Assembly: GCA_037043455.1 (NCBI GenBank)
Contig: JAWPHD010000131.1
Location: forward strand, 434,001-498,000
Direction of reading: 5' to 3'
Source: Cyrtodaria siliqua
Lineage: Eukaryota > Mollusca > Bivalvia > Adapedonta > Hiatellidae
DNA: 64,000 nucleotides
Both the position numbers and the translations under genes were made by a program. Shown here one piece after another: positions 21,760 to 32,778 of this stretch (the stretch's first letter is position 1; every line of letters starts with the position of its first letter). Under the pieces are notes generated by a model. It ran no database searches, was not told the DNA's origin, and was given only the letters and a program-made list of their open reading frames with translations.

Positions 21760-22560
21760 TTATTCGAAGGGCCATGCATCTGCCGTGCAAAAATGTAGAA
21801 GTTGATCGGTGTAACAACGCTAAAGGTAACAATTCCGCTAACGGTAACAACCGCCGCGAAAGGTAACAATTACCTCTAACGCTAAAGGTAACAGCGTTTA
21901 CGCCACAGGTGCCACAGTAACTAAAAAATAACCCGTTTACTCAATTTTCATTGAAACTGTAGATGTTAAACAAATTGTGTTACCTTTAGCGTTAACCTTG
22001 TAACCTTTAGCGGAAGAGGTGATTGTTACCTTTAGCGGCGGTTGTTTCCTTTATCGGAAACGGTAAATGCATTTAAAAAAATTCAAAGTCCCGTAACTCC
22101 ACAAAAAAAATCCAGAACATACTTATACTATGCGCTACTAGACATCATGCTGATGCTTCCTACCAAGGTATGACACTCGGATGAAAAGTCAGGGAGGAGT
22201 TGAACGGAGAAAAGCGAGACGTACGGACATACGGACGGACAAGGCGCCAGCTATATGTCCAACGAAAATGTCCTGACAATATGCCTTTGCTACTAGACAT
22301 AATACTGATACTTTTTTATGAAAATCGGAAGGAAAATGTAGGAGTTGAGGGAAAAACGCTTTACATTTAAAAAACTTCGAAGTCCCTTATCTTCGCCAAA
22401 AAGCATTCAACTGGAACATCCTGACAATATGAACTAATAGATATAATACTGATACTTCCATCAAGTTTCATAAAAATCAGATGGAAAATGTAGAAGTTTA
22501 GTGGACAAGTAAGCGGGATGGACTGACATACTGATAGACAAAAATTCCGGGGAGTATAAT
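21760..22560. repeat. Degenerate tandem repeat of about 165-190 bp
   Basis: Recurring blocks (aaaatgtagaagttga, catttaaaaaaattcaaagt, gacaatatg, tactagacat, tactgatacttcc) appear in the same order about three times. The repeat is interrupted by the foldback at 21818-22063, across which its phase is continuous. Confidence 0.65.
21818..22063. mobile_element. Foldback element built from a GCTAAAGGTAAC motif
   Basis: Four forward copies of gctaaaggtaac (some with one change) lie in the left half and four inverted copies (gttacctttagc) in the right half. Spacers are mirror-matched: aattcc, aaccgcc and aattacctc in the left half correspond in inverse to ggaaa, ggcggtt and gaggtgatt in the right half. 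The unique centre is about 85 bp. It interrupts a tandem repeat cleanly, with cggt on both sides as a possible target duplication. No coding capacity. Confidence 0.85.
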
Positions 22561-22699
22561 AAAAGTATTCCGTAATAATTACCAGAGTACAAATATATAC
22601 GTCTGGTTCCCGCCGACGAAGCAGGCGTTCAGAGCTTAAACATCTCGTGCGAGCGCGTTGCAAAAGGGTAAAACAAATACCGTATTGTATTATAAACGT

Positions 22700-22701
<2 letters not shown>

Positions 22702-22732
<31 letters not shown>
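22702..22732. repeat. (CA)n microsatellite
   Basis: About 15 CA dinucleotides in uninterrupted succession. Confidence 0.95.
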
Positions 22733-22736
<4 letters not shown>

Positions 22737-23051
22737 GATTTGAAAATCAGGCTACCTTATGCTTACTTACTTCAACTGGGTAAGTATTTTTTCGGACATG
22801 TTTTCAGTATGTTTATTCTAACTCGCTTCCTTCTTTATGATGCCAAATTACCGCCCTGGTGGAAAATAGACGGATAACAGCGCGCATGTTTGCTGTAACG
22901 TGTACTAGTTATGTAAGACAAACATCACACGATACAACACCAATGACCAAAAAAGAAATAAAAGTATGCATTCATATATTCACCACCTGGAACACCACGC
23001 ACTGCCTCACCGTTAAACCTGGGTCAGAGGTCATGCGAAGGTAGTCACTAG
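22733..23051. other. No gene seen; 5' flank of LINE copy 1
   Basis: Short frames without domains. The LINE protein frame opens after a TAG at 23049, so the element's 5' end or truncation point is somewhere near here. Confidence 0.4.
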
Positions 23052-26000
23052 GCCATACAGGAGGAAAGTGATGTAAACTTTTGTGTACTTAACATTCAAG
23101 GACTAGTTGGTAAATCCTATAATAAACTGTTATCAAATGAGCTAATCGACCTCTTTAATTCTCATGATATATTGCTTTTTACAGAAACGTGGTTAAATGA
23201 CAGTTGTGATTATAACGTAAAGGGATTTTCACATTTTGTTCTAAACAGAAAATTAAATCACAAAAATGCCAGACGCGATAGCGGAGGCCTAATAGTTTAT
23301 ATAGCTGATACTATTAGCTCGTGCGTTACTTTATTGAAAACTGCTTACGACAGTGTTATATGGCTAAAAATTGATAAGCGTGTTTTTAATCTTGATCAAG
23401 ATGTGATCTTATGTTTGACTTATATCATCCCTGCTGGCAGCAGCCGTGAACATTTTGTTGAACAAAACATATTTGAATGCATTTTAGAGGATATATTGTC
23501 TTTCAATCATATTAATAACCAATGCTATTTTATAATATCGGGGGACTTAAATAGTAGAGTAGGACAACTGAAGGATTATGTTGAAAACGAGTTCTTGCAT
23601 AATATAGATTTTATGCCGGAAGATTATGTTGAAGATCAAATTTATGAAAGAATTTCGAAAGACTTTAAAGTGAACGAAAGTGGAAAGTTACTTTTAAATT
23701 TTTGTAAATCCACTGGGCTTAGAATTATGAATGGCAGGGTCGGAGAGGATAAATATTTAGGTAATTTTACTTGTGTAAAGGACGCTGGGTGTAGCGTGGT
23801 AGATTATGTTATATGTAACCCTGTTTTGTTGCCATGTTTTACTAGCTTCAGAGTACATGAACCGAATATACTTTCTGATCACTGTGCTATTACATTTTCT
23901 TTGAAAAACAATGCTGTATTAAACAAATGTCAGCCTGATATACTTCCAACTGAACATTTGGATTCTATTGATTATTGTTATAAATGGGGACATGATACAT
24001 ATGAACAGTTTAAAACGTCAGTGGGTGGAAACGATTTTCAGTTAGAACTAGAAGATTTGTCAGAGAACTTACGGAATATTGAAACCCATGACGAGCTTGA
24101 ATCAAATCTTTCTTATTTTTATAACATGATAGAAAAGGTGTGTGACCCAATCTGTAGGAAAAAGGTTAATAATAATGTTACACATAAACCAAAAATGAAA
24201 AATCAGCCAGTAATTGATAATGAATGCAAAGAAAGTAGGAATCAATTTTATAAGAATTTAAATAATTATAGAAAATCTGACTGTACAGAAAACAGAAAAG
24301 CTATGACTCAGTCTAGGTCTCATTATAAAACAGTCATTAGAAATAAGAAAACAAGTTTTAGTAAACAAAAAACTCAGAAATTAGAGTCACAGAGATATAA
24401 AAATGCAAAGGAATATTGGAAACTCCTGAAAACGGCGAGCACTGGAGTGCCAAAATCAAATATAACGACCTCTCAATTTGCAAATTATTTCAAATCAATA
24501 AACGATCCAGAATCTGTATTTTTCCAACCAGATGATGATATTTTATATTTTAATAATAGAATGTTAAACAATGAACTACAAATAATGTTTGACGAACTTA
24601 ATATTGAAATCAGTCAAGCAGAAATTCATAAAGCTTGTAAAGAGTTAAACAACAACCGCTCAGGCGGATCGGATTATGTCATAAATGAAATGTTCAAATA
24701 TGGTTGCATGTATTTAGATTCATACTTAGCGAACGTTTTTAATAAGATTTTTGATATGGGTTATTTCCCTTCTCACTGGACGGAAGGCTATATTGTACCA
24801 CTTTTTAAAAAAGGAGATATAAATCAACCAGAAAACTATAGAGGGATAACATTACTGAGTACATTCGGTAAATTATTCACAAGAATTTTAAACAACAGGT
24901 TAACTACATGGGCTGAGGATTATTATATTTATATTGAAGCACAGGCTGGTTTTCGAAAACATATGGGAACTATTGATAACCTATTCGTTCTCCATGGTTT
25001 GATAAATCATATATTGAATGAAAAAAAAAAGTTATATGTAACTTTCATAGATTTCACTAAAGCTTTTGATTTGTTGGTTAGACAAAACATATTCTATAAA
25101 CTTATGCAATATGGAGTGAGAGGTAAAATCCTTAATATTATTAAATCATTGTATACGAACATAAAATCAAGAGTAAAGTATCAAAACCAGCTCAGTGACA
25201 GTTTTAGCTGTTTTCTTGGAGCGCCGCAGGGCGATTGTTTGTCACCTTTTATATTTTCTATGTATGTAAATGATTTAGAAGAATATTTTACACTAAATGG
25301 TTTTAAAGGTATCGATACTGGAATGTTAAAGTTGCTGTAACTATTATACGCTGATGACATAGTGATATTTTCGGATACTGAGAAGGGGCTACAAGATGGG
25401 TTAGATATACTGTACAGTTATTGCCAGAAATGGAAATTGGTCGTAAATGAAAATAAAACGAAAGTCATGCTTTTTAAAAAAGGCGGTCAGATAAAAAGGA
25501 ACCTATTGTTCACATATAATAATACTGTAATTGAAATTGTAAATAAGTTTACCTATTTGGGAATTGTCTTTACCACAGGCGGTTCTTTTGATCAAACGTT
25601 CGAATCATTAAGTGGCCAGGCATTAAAGGCAATCTTCAAAATGAAGTCGTATATAAATCAATTTACTGACTTATCGGTCAGTCACACTTTAGACATTTTT
25701 GACAAACTCATTTTGCCAATATTAAATTATGGCGCAGAGATATGGGGATTCTCAAATGCGGAAAAGTTAGAGAAAGTACACCTTCAATTTTGTAAACAAC
25801 TTTTATGTGTTAAAACACAAACTCAAAACAATTTCATATATGGAGAACTCGGGAGAGTCCCTTTAAAAATTCAACGTATGGCCTATATTATCCGGTTCTG
25901 GTTAAAAATTACACGTACGAGTGATCGCAAATATATAAAAAATATGTATAATGTTATGTTAGATGATCTGATCGTAAACCCAAATAAATTAAACTGGGCA

Positions 26001-26549
26001 TCTCAAGTTAAAGGGTTATTGGAACGAACAGGATTTAATGAAGTTTGGTATTCTCAAGGAGTAGAAAACATAACGTATTTCATTAATATATTTAAACAAC
26101 GAATTAAAGATATGTTTATACAAAATTGGAATGCTGAATTATCGGATTCCACTAGAGCTAGTACATACAGAATAATATCAGATTTCAGGTTTAAGTATTA
26201 TCTAGATGTACTAAATATAAAGAAATTTAGAGCTTTTTTTACAAAACTAAGAGTCTCTAGTCACAGGTTAGAAATAGAAACTGGTCGATGGCATAGACCA
26301 AATAAAACACCAAGATCCGAAAGAAAATGCCAGCTATGTAATATACTAGAAGACGAATTTCACTTTGTATTGGAGTGTTCACTATATCAAGATATAAGAA
26401 AAGAATATGTTAACAAATATTTTTGGAAACGGCCAAACATACCAAAATTTATTGAACTTATGACAACAAAAAACAAGAGTTTATTAAAAAAACTGTCCGT
26501 TTTCATTTGTAAAAGTTTTAAAAGAAGAGACGACATGTTTTATAAATAA
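23052..26549 (+). pseudogene. Long APE-type LINE polyprotein (endonuclease-reverse transcriptase), one in-frame stop
   Basis: An apurinic-type endonuclease domain comes first: VNFCVLNIQG near 23074, then LLFTETWLND with the catalytic Glu, ISGDLNSRVG, a DYVICNP block and LSDHCAITF. The reverse transcriptase follows with YRGITLLSTFGKLFTRILNN, AQAGFRKHMGTIDN, FIDFTKAFD, GAPQGDCLSPFIFSMYVNDL and the YADD active site. The C-terminal part holds GRWHRPNKTPRSERKCQLCN and a Cys-His motif ending FHFVLECSLY. The frame is open for 3.5 kb except for TAA at 25338-25340, two codons before the YADD box. The copy at 39710-41896 reads Leu at that codon, so this is a recent inactivating substitution. The first ATG is at 23172, but homology starts upstream. 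There is no first ORF, so the copy is probably 5'-truncated at the endonuclease. Confidence 0.95.
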
Positions 26550-26842
26550 ATATCACTTTTCTCCATTTTTGTCCACAGATATAACTGTGTTCTGATCAGT
26601 CCTTAGGAATATTAATTTAAAATATATATTAAACACTTATATACTTAATAGTTGTCAAATACTTTTTAACTAGTAACATATACAGATGATCTTGAAACTC
26701 ACCTATGAAATTATACAAATTGTCATTAACTGGAAAATATTGTGTGTATTTCTACATGTTTATATGTATGTACTATTTGCATGTGAACTGTTGGGCGTAA
26801 TGCCTTATGTTTGAATAAAATATCTATCTATCTATATTAAAA
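26550..26842 (+). mobile_element. 3' UTR and (ATCT)n tail of LINE copy 1
   Basis: AT-rich, non-coding, ending gaataaaatatctatctatc. The same 3' UTR is present inverted at 39427-39709, with few differences, and ends in the same tetranucleotide tail. This fixes the 3' boundary of the family. Confidence 0.9.
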
Positions 26843-26933
26843 TGTCGGTAATTATTTTATTTCGAAACATTTCTATACACGTTGCAAACAAATTACGTAT
26901 CATATCATGAATGAAATAACAAAAAAAACTTAC

Positions 26934-27091
26934 CTTGTTCAGACGTTCTTCAACCTGTCTTTGAATGCAGCAAATCGCAATCCCTTGCCAGCTTACAATA
27001 CCCGACAAGACAATCAGCAGCGGCAATCGTCGTTTAAACACGGACCGCAGTGCGGTGTTCTTTTTATACTGTCGCCTTCTGTTTTTATTGG
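26934..27091 (-). promoter_or_regulatory. Candidate CCAAT/TATA promoter and 5' untranslated exon
   Basis: On the minus strand an AGCCAATAAA box (27087-27091 core) is followed after about 20 nt by TATAAAAAG (27060-27068). After that come about 100 nt of GC-richer sequence without any ATG, ending in a strong donor aacaag|GTAAGT with GT at 26932-26933. Spacing of the CCAAT box, TATA box, presumed start near 27035 and donor fits an animal gene with a non-coding first exon. The frame across it begins only with GTG, so it is not coding. The next exon would lie to the left and was not found; LINE copy 1 sits just downstream. Could be coincidence. Confidence 0.4.
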
Positions 27092-27099
27092 CTGATTAT

Positions 27100-28260
27100 A
27101 TTACCATGGTGATGCTAACAAATTATCATTGTTAATCAAACAAACTCAACACAAGCTTAACTGGGATACGTTTGTCTGTTTTGCTGGCCGTAAGGTTTGA
27201 ATATACGCGATAAACTTTGAGGAACGCACGTAAATTAGAGTTTCTCCTTAAATTTGATTTTGTTTTAAGCTCTCGGCCTTCCATCAGTTTCTCTACATAG
27301 CCTGAATATTTGCAAATCATGATTAATAAGTATGCGAATAAGTTCAAAGCAATTGTTTTTGGATATTTTTAATTGTTGATTATATTTCCCCAATAAGTAT
27401 AGGATATAGGGATGATACACCCAATTATAATGTATACCTAACCGGAAGCGTGGAGGTGTGGTGGGTTGGAGGGGGATACAGTGGGACATAAAGACTTTTT
27501 CTGCACTGAATCGTTATGGAAAAGGCGTCCATTCTCATGTTTGTCACCAAAAAAGTGCATATCAGAAGACTGTTAAATAGATAATGTATTGGGCTAAAAT
27601 TCTTCATAAATTATTTCATTTATTTAACTGCAATTGAAGAAAAATAATGTCATTCACATTCTACCCGTTCTCTCTTTTTGAAGGTTTTGAAGTAAGGCAG
27701 GCGCGCGCTCTCGTCTTTGGTTGTGAACAGCTCTGTAAAATGCCGCGGGGTAGCCTAGTATGTGTTTTGTGAGGAATTCAAAAGGTTCTATCTCACTGGC
27801 AATGTATGTGAATTCATTGCATTAAGTGTCTGTATGTTTGACAATCCTATACTTGGAGCCTATGGGATATGAATTGGTACTCCTATAGGCTATGAAGAGA
27901 AATCTTCTCCATTAAGAAACCGAAAAGGATGGAGCGTATCATGCTATATTAAGATCAAAAATCTGCATTTTTGGGGGTGTACAGGGGTGAACGGGGAATG
28001 GCATTGACTGTAATAATGTTCATATTTTACTCAGGACTCGGAGTTACTCCCGATTTATGTGTTTTTGAAGCCGAGGATTTTTCTCATGTGAACAAATGTG
28101 TAGGTGGGATTTATTCACTATTTTCGGAAAGAGCTCGTCACATTGAACAATAGCTGTGGACACCCTTAGAGCTAGTGCCAATGAAAGATAAGAAAACGTG
28201 ACCGTTTATGTTAAACTTGTTTTAATTTTCTTTTCTAGAAAAATAATTTAGTGCATTTTA
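27100..28260. other. No gene seen
   Basis: AT-rich with short frames lacking domains. A small CpG cluster (aggcaggcgcgcgctctcg) sits near 27695. Confidence 0.4.
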
Positions 28261-28299
28261 TGTATTGATATCCATTTTACAAATGTTAAAGACCTCTCT

Positions 28300-28605
28300 T
28301 AACGACAAACATGTTTTATCATGTTTTTTTTATTCTTAACATTTAAAGTAAAGACAGGACTAGTGATTCAGTACGTAGTTCTGAACTAAAACTGGCATAC
28401 TTATATGTTTGGACCATCTGTTCAATTCTTATTTCTCTTATTTTTTTTTAAAAAAGAGTCTGATTTGTTTTTCTGATGGGTATCTTTCAACTCAAGTAAA
28501 ACGAAGAAAGGGCTATGTTTCATCCATTTTGTGCACAATATGACCTGATTATGTGTCGACGTGTCGTAAAACACCATTCATTTATTCGTTCTTAGGTTCG
28601 TTCGT
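28300..28605 (+). mobile_element. 3' tail fragment of the YLDD-type retroelement
   Basis: The end tgtgcacaatatgacc, then gtgtcgacgtg.cgtaaaac and accattcatttattcg matches the 3' ends at 34405-34470 and 53005-53075. Only the last 60 or so bases are clear; the upstream part is too decayed to bound. Confidence 0.55.
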
Positions 28606-29214
28606 TCATTCGTCCATTAATTCATTCATTCATTTGTATTTGGAACCGATCACTCCTCCAGATCGCCTCCAGTCGCTTTAGCAATACAATTCGTGATTAT
28701 TGCATACCGAACAAGAAAAGTATAACGCATGCGTTATAATTATGTAGACGGTTTTTAATAATGGGTTAGTTTGTGGAGGCTTTGTTCAAGTCACATACCT
28801 GTAGTCGTCGATATGGAGATGACAGGAAAGTAAAGTGAAGAATTAAAAGATACTGTATGAATACAGATAAGTTTTTATTTGGTCTTACGTATACATTATT
28901 ATACATGTTAAAGGGAACTATTCAAGTATTTTCAATTAAACGATTTACACTTGAGCTATTACAAAGGCAATTTCAGAGACCATGCTACAATATAATATAA
29001 AAGTCATATTTACCTAAATTTTACAAGTGATTATCACTTGGGCCCTATTTATATGCATGTTTTAGTTGTATTCAGGCTCAAAGTTGCCGTTAAGGCAATC
29101 AACTTTGCATTTTAGATGAATTACAAGTGTTTTTATAGAAAATATTTAATTTCCTAACTTCCTTTTCTTCATTATAATACTCAAATATAAATGGGTAACA
29201 ATTAAAATATATGC
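28606..29214. other. No gene seen
   Basis: AT-rich. A small hairpin, caaagttgccgttaaggcaatcaactttg-like, lies at 29080-29107. Confidence 0.4.
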
Positions 29215-29292
29215 TGAAATGGTTTGATGCCGAAACGTCTAGGTGCCGATTCGTCTAGTTGTCGAAATGGTTTGGTGCCGAAACGTCCTGAA
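29215..29292. repeat. Iterated gtgccgaaacgtctag motif
   Basis: Four variants of a 15-16 bp unit (gatgccgaaacgtctag, gtgccgattcgtctag, ttgtcgaaatggtttg, gtgccgaaacgtcctg) follow one another. No mirrored half was found nearby, so it may be half of a foldback or a simple tandem repeat. Confidence 0.6.
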
Positions 29293-30056
29293 TCGATCTT
29301 GATCACGCAGACGCAAAACCTTGAGAATTGTCTGCATGTATTAATAAGCATTTTTCATGTACTGATCATTGGGATTCTGCTTTAATTAGACTAACGGCAG
29401 CGACTCTTATATAGATTTAGTAATTGCACATGGTAAGGTAGTAATGAATAGTTTCTTTGAGTTTTTCAGCTATAAACATGCTTTACAACTTGAATTCCTA
29501 GAGAACTCGTCTGAATAACTTGAATGGTATAAACACATATTTTGTAATGTTGAAAGGTTACCATTTCACTTGCTGAAATGACGTTTTCGTAAACCAGTCT
29601 ACTGAAATCATTACTATTATATGTATTTATCACATAACGTCCCCTGTTAGCAGTGTCAAACACCCATTTAATATTCTATTGTATGACACACGTGTAATAC
29701 AACCTGGAACTATTTTGATTGGATGAGCTAAACCTGTAACACTACGCAAGTTTATTAACTGAAACTATTTTATTTATGACAAATTCACCCATATCTGAGC
29801 CATACACTTATTATTTGTGACAACTTATAAAAATAATGCACGTTATACAAAACATTGTTGTTGCTTTGTTAAAAAGTTGGCGCAAACCGCTATTTTGTAA
29901 AGAGATAAAACACGAACTCTTTTATACGCGACGTTATGTGTGAGACGCGACGTTACGACGTCACATATTTTATGACGTTTTGGCGCTAAAGTGTGTCTGA
30001 CGTCGTGGCGGTTCTATGTCCATCTGAATTAACTTTTACTAATTTGATTGCAATGT
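29293..30056. other. No gene seen
   Basis: A local CpG-rich portion at 29930-30015 holds several gacgt motifs; otherwise AT-rich without features. Confidence 0.4.
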
Positions 30057-30057
30057 T

Positions 30058-30235
30058 ATGTGATAAAAAGGATCTTAAACTCGTTCCCATTCCATATAAG
30101 ATTTATGAAACTCGTTATGAATTATTTTTAATTTTAACTCGCCAAAAGGCTCGTTAAAATTAAAATAATTCATAACTTGTTTCATAAATCTTATATGAAA
30201 TGGGAACTCGTTTAAGATCCTCTATATATGCGACG
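30058..30235. mobile_element. Long palindromic MITE-like element with directional CTCG sites
   Basis: Arms of about 80 bp pair almost perfectly around a 4-nt loop (CTCGCC-aaaa-GGCTCG). Left-arm CTCG sites are at 30080, 30111 and 30138. Right-arm sites are at 30150, 30176 (as CTTG) and 30207. All are in plus polarity and at mirror positions, so in the folded hairpin each is opposed to itself. Everything between them pairs. No coding capacity. Confidence 0.85.
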
Positions 30236-30396
30236 AAACATTCAGAAGCCTCAGGAAGGTAGGGTTCAAGCCTGCTGATTTCCTTTTTTTTTTTTTAATT
30301 TTCATTGTTTTTTTATTATTAAATCAAATTATTCAATACAACTGGTTAAAAGTTGATCACATGATTAAAAATAAAAAGGTATATAATAAAATAATA

Positions 30397-30450
30397 GTTA
30401 TAATAATTTGATCTGAAGGATGTCATCCTTCAGATCAAATTATAATATAC
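30397..30450. repeat. Near-perfect short palindrome
   Basis: aatttgatctgaaggatg is followed after one or two bases by catccttcagatcaaatt, extending into AT-rich matching flanks. Total about 50 bp with essentially no loop, so it would extrude as a cruciform. Confidence 0.9.
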
Positions 30451-31316
30451 GATTCAACTTCCTCCATATATTGTTTTGCAACTGAGAACATCCTGACAGA
30501 AAAAATGACAAAGTGGATACGGTTTTATTTATAGATCCAAACACAATCGTATGATTACTTTCGAATAATTATGAAGTAGTGGTTATGTCGACGGGCAATA
30601 ATTGAATCTACTGAGAGATACATTACATTAAATACACGAACCAAATAAGAAATATTTAGACAAAGGCCAATTACCGGTATCTGCCATCATTTATATTGCA
30701 ATCGTGCTATTAACTATGATCTTACAGATTCGTAAAGGTAGAACATTTTTTCTTAAAATACAAAACGAAACCTTACAAACAACGCAGTTTAGTTTGATCA
30801 AGCCTTCTTGTTAAATCAATTTGACGTTGCTATTAAGGTAATATATATACAACTCACAGATTAATAACAAGAAAGGGAAACACTATAGGACCAGCGGTAG
30901 TACATCTGGTATGCACGGAAGCATATTTCACGCAAGAATTCGCCAGCTACTGCGAAATGATGCATCCATTAACATATGACAAAATTAAAGTTTTCAAAAG
31001 GTTTAAAGAAATACGTGGTCAAATGTTTCATTAAGATCAAAGAAAGCTTCTGTTGTCTTTCTTTCCCTCTTGTATAACAAGTTGGCTCATTTAAAAATAA
31101 TCAAATGGATTGGTAAGCTACGTGTCTTGGTAATACAGAAGTGTATATTACAATGTTGTTTCTTTAAAGGACTATTAGTCAGCCATCTTTTAAAATGAAA
31201 ATATGAAAAATGGTATAAGTATGCTCAAGTGAAATGTTCAACCAAACGCATATGTTAGGTATAAGCAATGTCAGCCGTATAGTACATAACAGTATTCAAC
31301 AATATTGATTAAAATC
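30451..31316. other. No gene seen
   Basis: AT-rich, no domain-bearing frames. Confidence 0.4.
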
Positions 31317-31900
31317 GTGCTTTGTATATCCGAAATGTTTGGTACATTTTGATTTTTTTTTTCGAGAAATAAATTGGGCCTTAGAAAAGCCCATCTATCT
31401 ATCTAGAGCACGCAAGACATCATTCTAAATAAATAAGAATTTCACATCATCCAAATTTCGAAGAACACCATTGTCAAAAAAAAAGAGAAGATTTTCAATA
31501 CACATATGATAAACATTAAAAGCATACGCTTGAATTATAAATTGAAACATGTGGTATGGTGAAACATTCGAAAGAACAGTTAATTTGATCGGATTTATAT
31601 ATTGTTATTTGGTTTTGACAGTTTTTTTTTCAAATATAGAAATGCCTATTGATCAATTAATTTCGTTTTTGCAATGTTTCTATGCCAATTAATCATTCTA
31701 TTGTGTTTAACACCTCCACAAATATAGTTGTTAGTTATAATAGTTTGACAGAGAATGTCCGTCAATGTCACCATACTATAGCATTGGGATTACCTTGAAA
31801 TCACATGTCATCGAAACAATGTTTTATAATGGTTTACTTTGAAATGTGGATGAAAAAAAAATAATTAAATTGTTCCAAACATTTCGGATATACAAAGCAC
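31317..31900. mobile_element. TIR element (~584 bp), non-autonomous
   Basis: gtgctttgtatatccgaaat at 31317 and its inverse atttcggatatacaaagcac ending at 31900 form 26-bp exact terminal repeats. The interior is AT-rich with a short (ATCT)n run and no open frame. A target duplication was not obvious. Confidence 0.75.
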
Positions 31901-31974
31901 TAATTCTGCCATATAAGTATTTCTTCTGATATTATGTTTACATGAATAATATTGAATTATTGTAGACCGACCGA

Positions 31975-32012
31975 CCAGCATAGTAAGACAGATTGACAGA
32001 CAGACAGACAGA
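31975..32012. repeat. (GACA)n-type microsatellite
   Basis: gacagattgacagacagaca and following units. Confidence 0.85.
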
Positions 32013-32149
32013 CGAAACACAACAGTTGTGTCAAAATCAGAGTTTATAGAAGTGAGGAGTATAAATGATCAGTGTCAATTTCGCCGAAAATTTGATTTTG
32101 TTATCGATTTCATCCACATATTAAATATATACCAGAATGAAACATAAAA

Positions 32150-32388
32150 TCAAACACAGCCTTGAACTAATGTCCAAAGACACAGAACCATCACTGAGAC
32201 CACGTGACTGTGACTTGCAGAACTAATGCCACCTCTCCACGTCTCTGGATTTTCATTATTGCAGAGGTCGTTCCGACACTTGTGTTCACATGCTGGATAT
32301 GGTCCGTTTCTTTCACAGCAGCGTTCTCCCTCGCAGATGTTTTGTTTTGGTAGGCATGTTCTCGTCACGGACCGTACTTGATAGAAAT
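32150..32388 (-). CDS. Ly6/uPAR (three-finger) GPI-anchored protein, last exon
   Basis: The minus strand has an acceptor ctctcattttag with the exon starting at 32388 in phase 1 and ending at TGA 32150-32152. It encodes VRSVTRTCLPKQNICEG, then a CC pair (GERCCERNG), PACEHKC and RNDLCNN. The C-x(n)-DLCN ending is the signature of the Ly6/uPAR three-finger fold. After it comes a short hydrophilic, Gly/Ser-rich linker (WRGGISSAS) and a hydrophobic end (VVSVMVLCLWTLV), the expected GPI-attachment signal. The protein would sit at the cell surface. VTR.C and DLCN resemble the quiver/sleepless subgroup, which modulates ion channels and receptors in other animals; that assignment is inference. The exon joins in phase to the one at 53344-53505. 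Confidence 0.82.
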
Positions 32389-32778
32389 CTAAAATGAGAG
32401 TAAGCGTTGTGTGAACATGCCATTCGCGGGAAACACGCAAACACAAGAACGACTGAAAAAATTAAAAGTAATATCTTTAAAATGAGATAACTAGGTCATT
32501 CTATCTTTGGGTATCGTTACAACCAATACTCATTAAAATTGATAACCTTGACATTGAAAGCCAATGTCATATGGACTTCGTGAAACTCAGTGATAAGTGA
32601 CATTAACATTCAATCCTTGACCCAATAATCATGTATGACATTTATCAAGTTTTGTATATGAAAAAGTTACAGTGACTAATTTGTTGAGCTACATTATCTC
32701 CCTTTCAAAATATCTATTCTATTCACTTTATTCACCATATTACAAGATAACAATGTACATACAAGGTATATATATGCT

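Noticed and set aside
27425..27607. Several overlapping short minus frames at 27.1-27.6 kb as coding exons downstream of the candidate promoter
   Set aside because: They lie upstream of that minus-strand promoter, not downstream, and show no domain.
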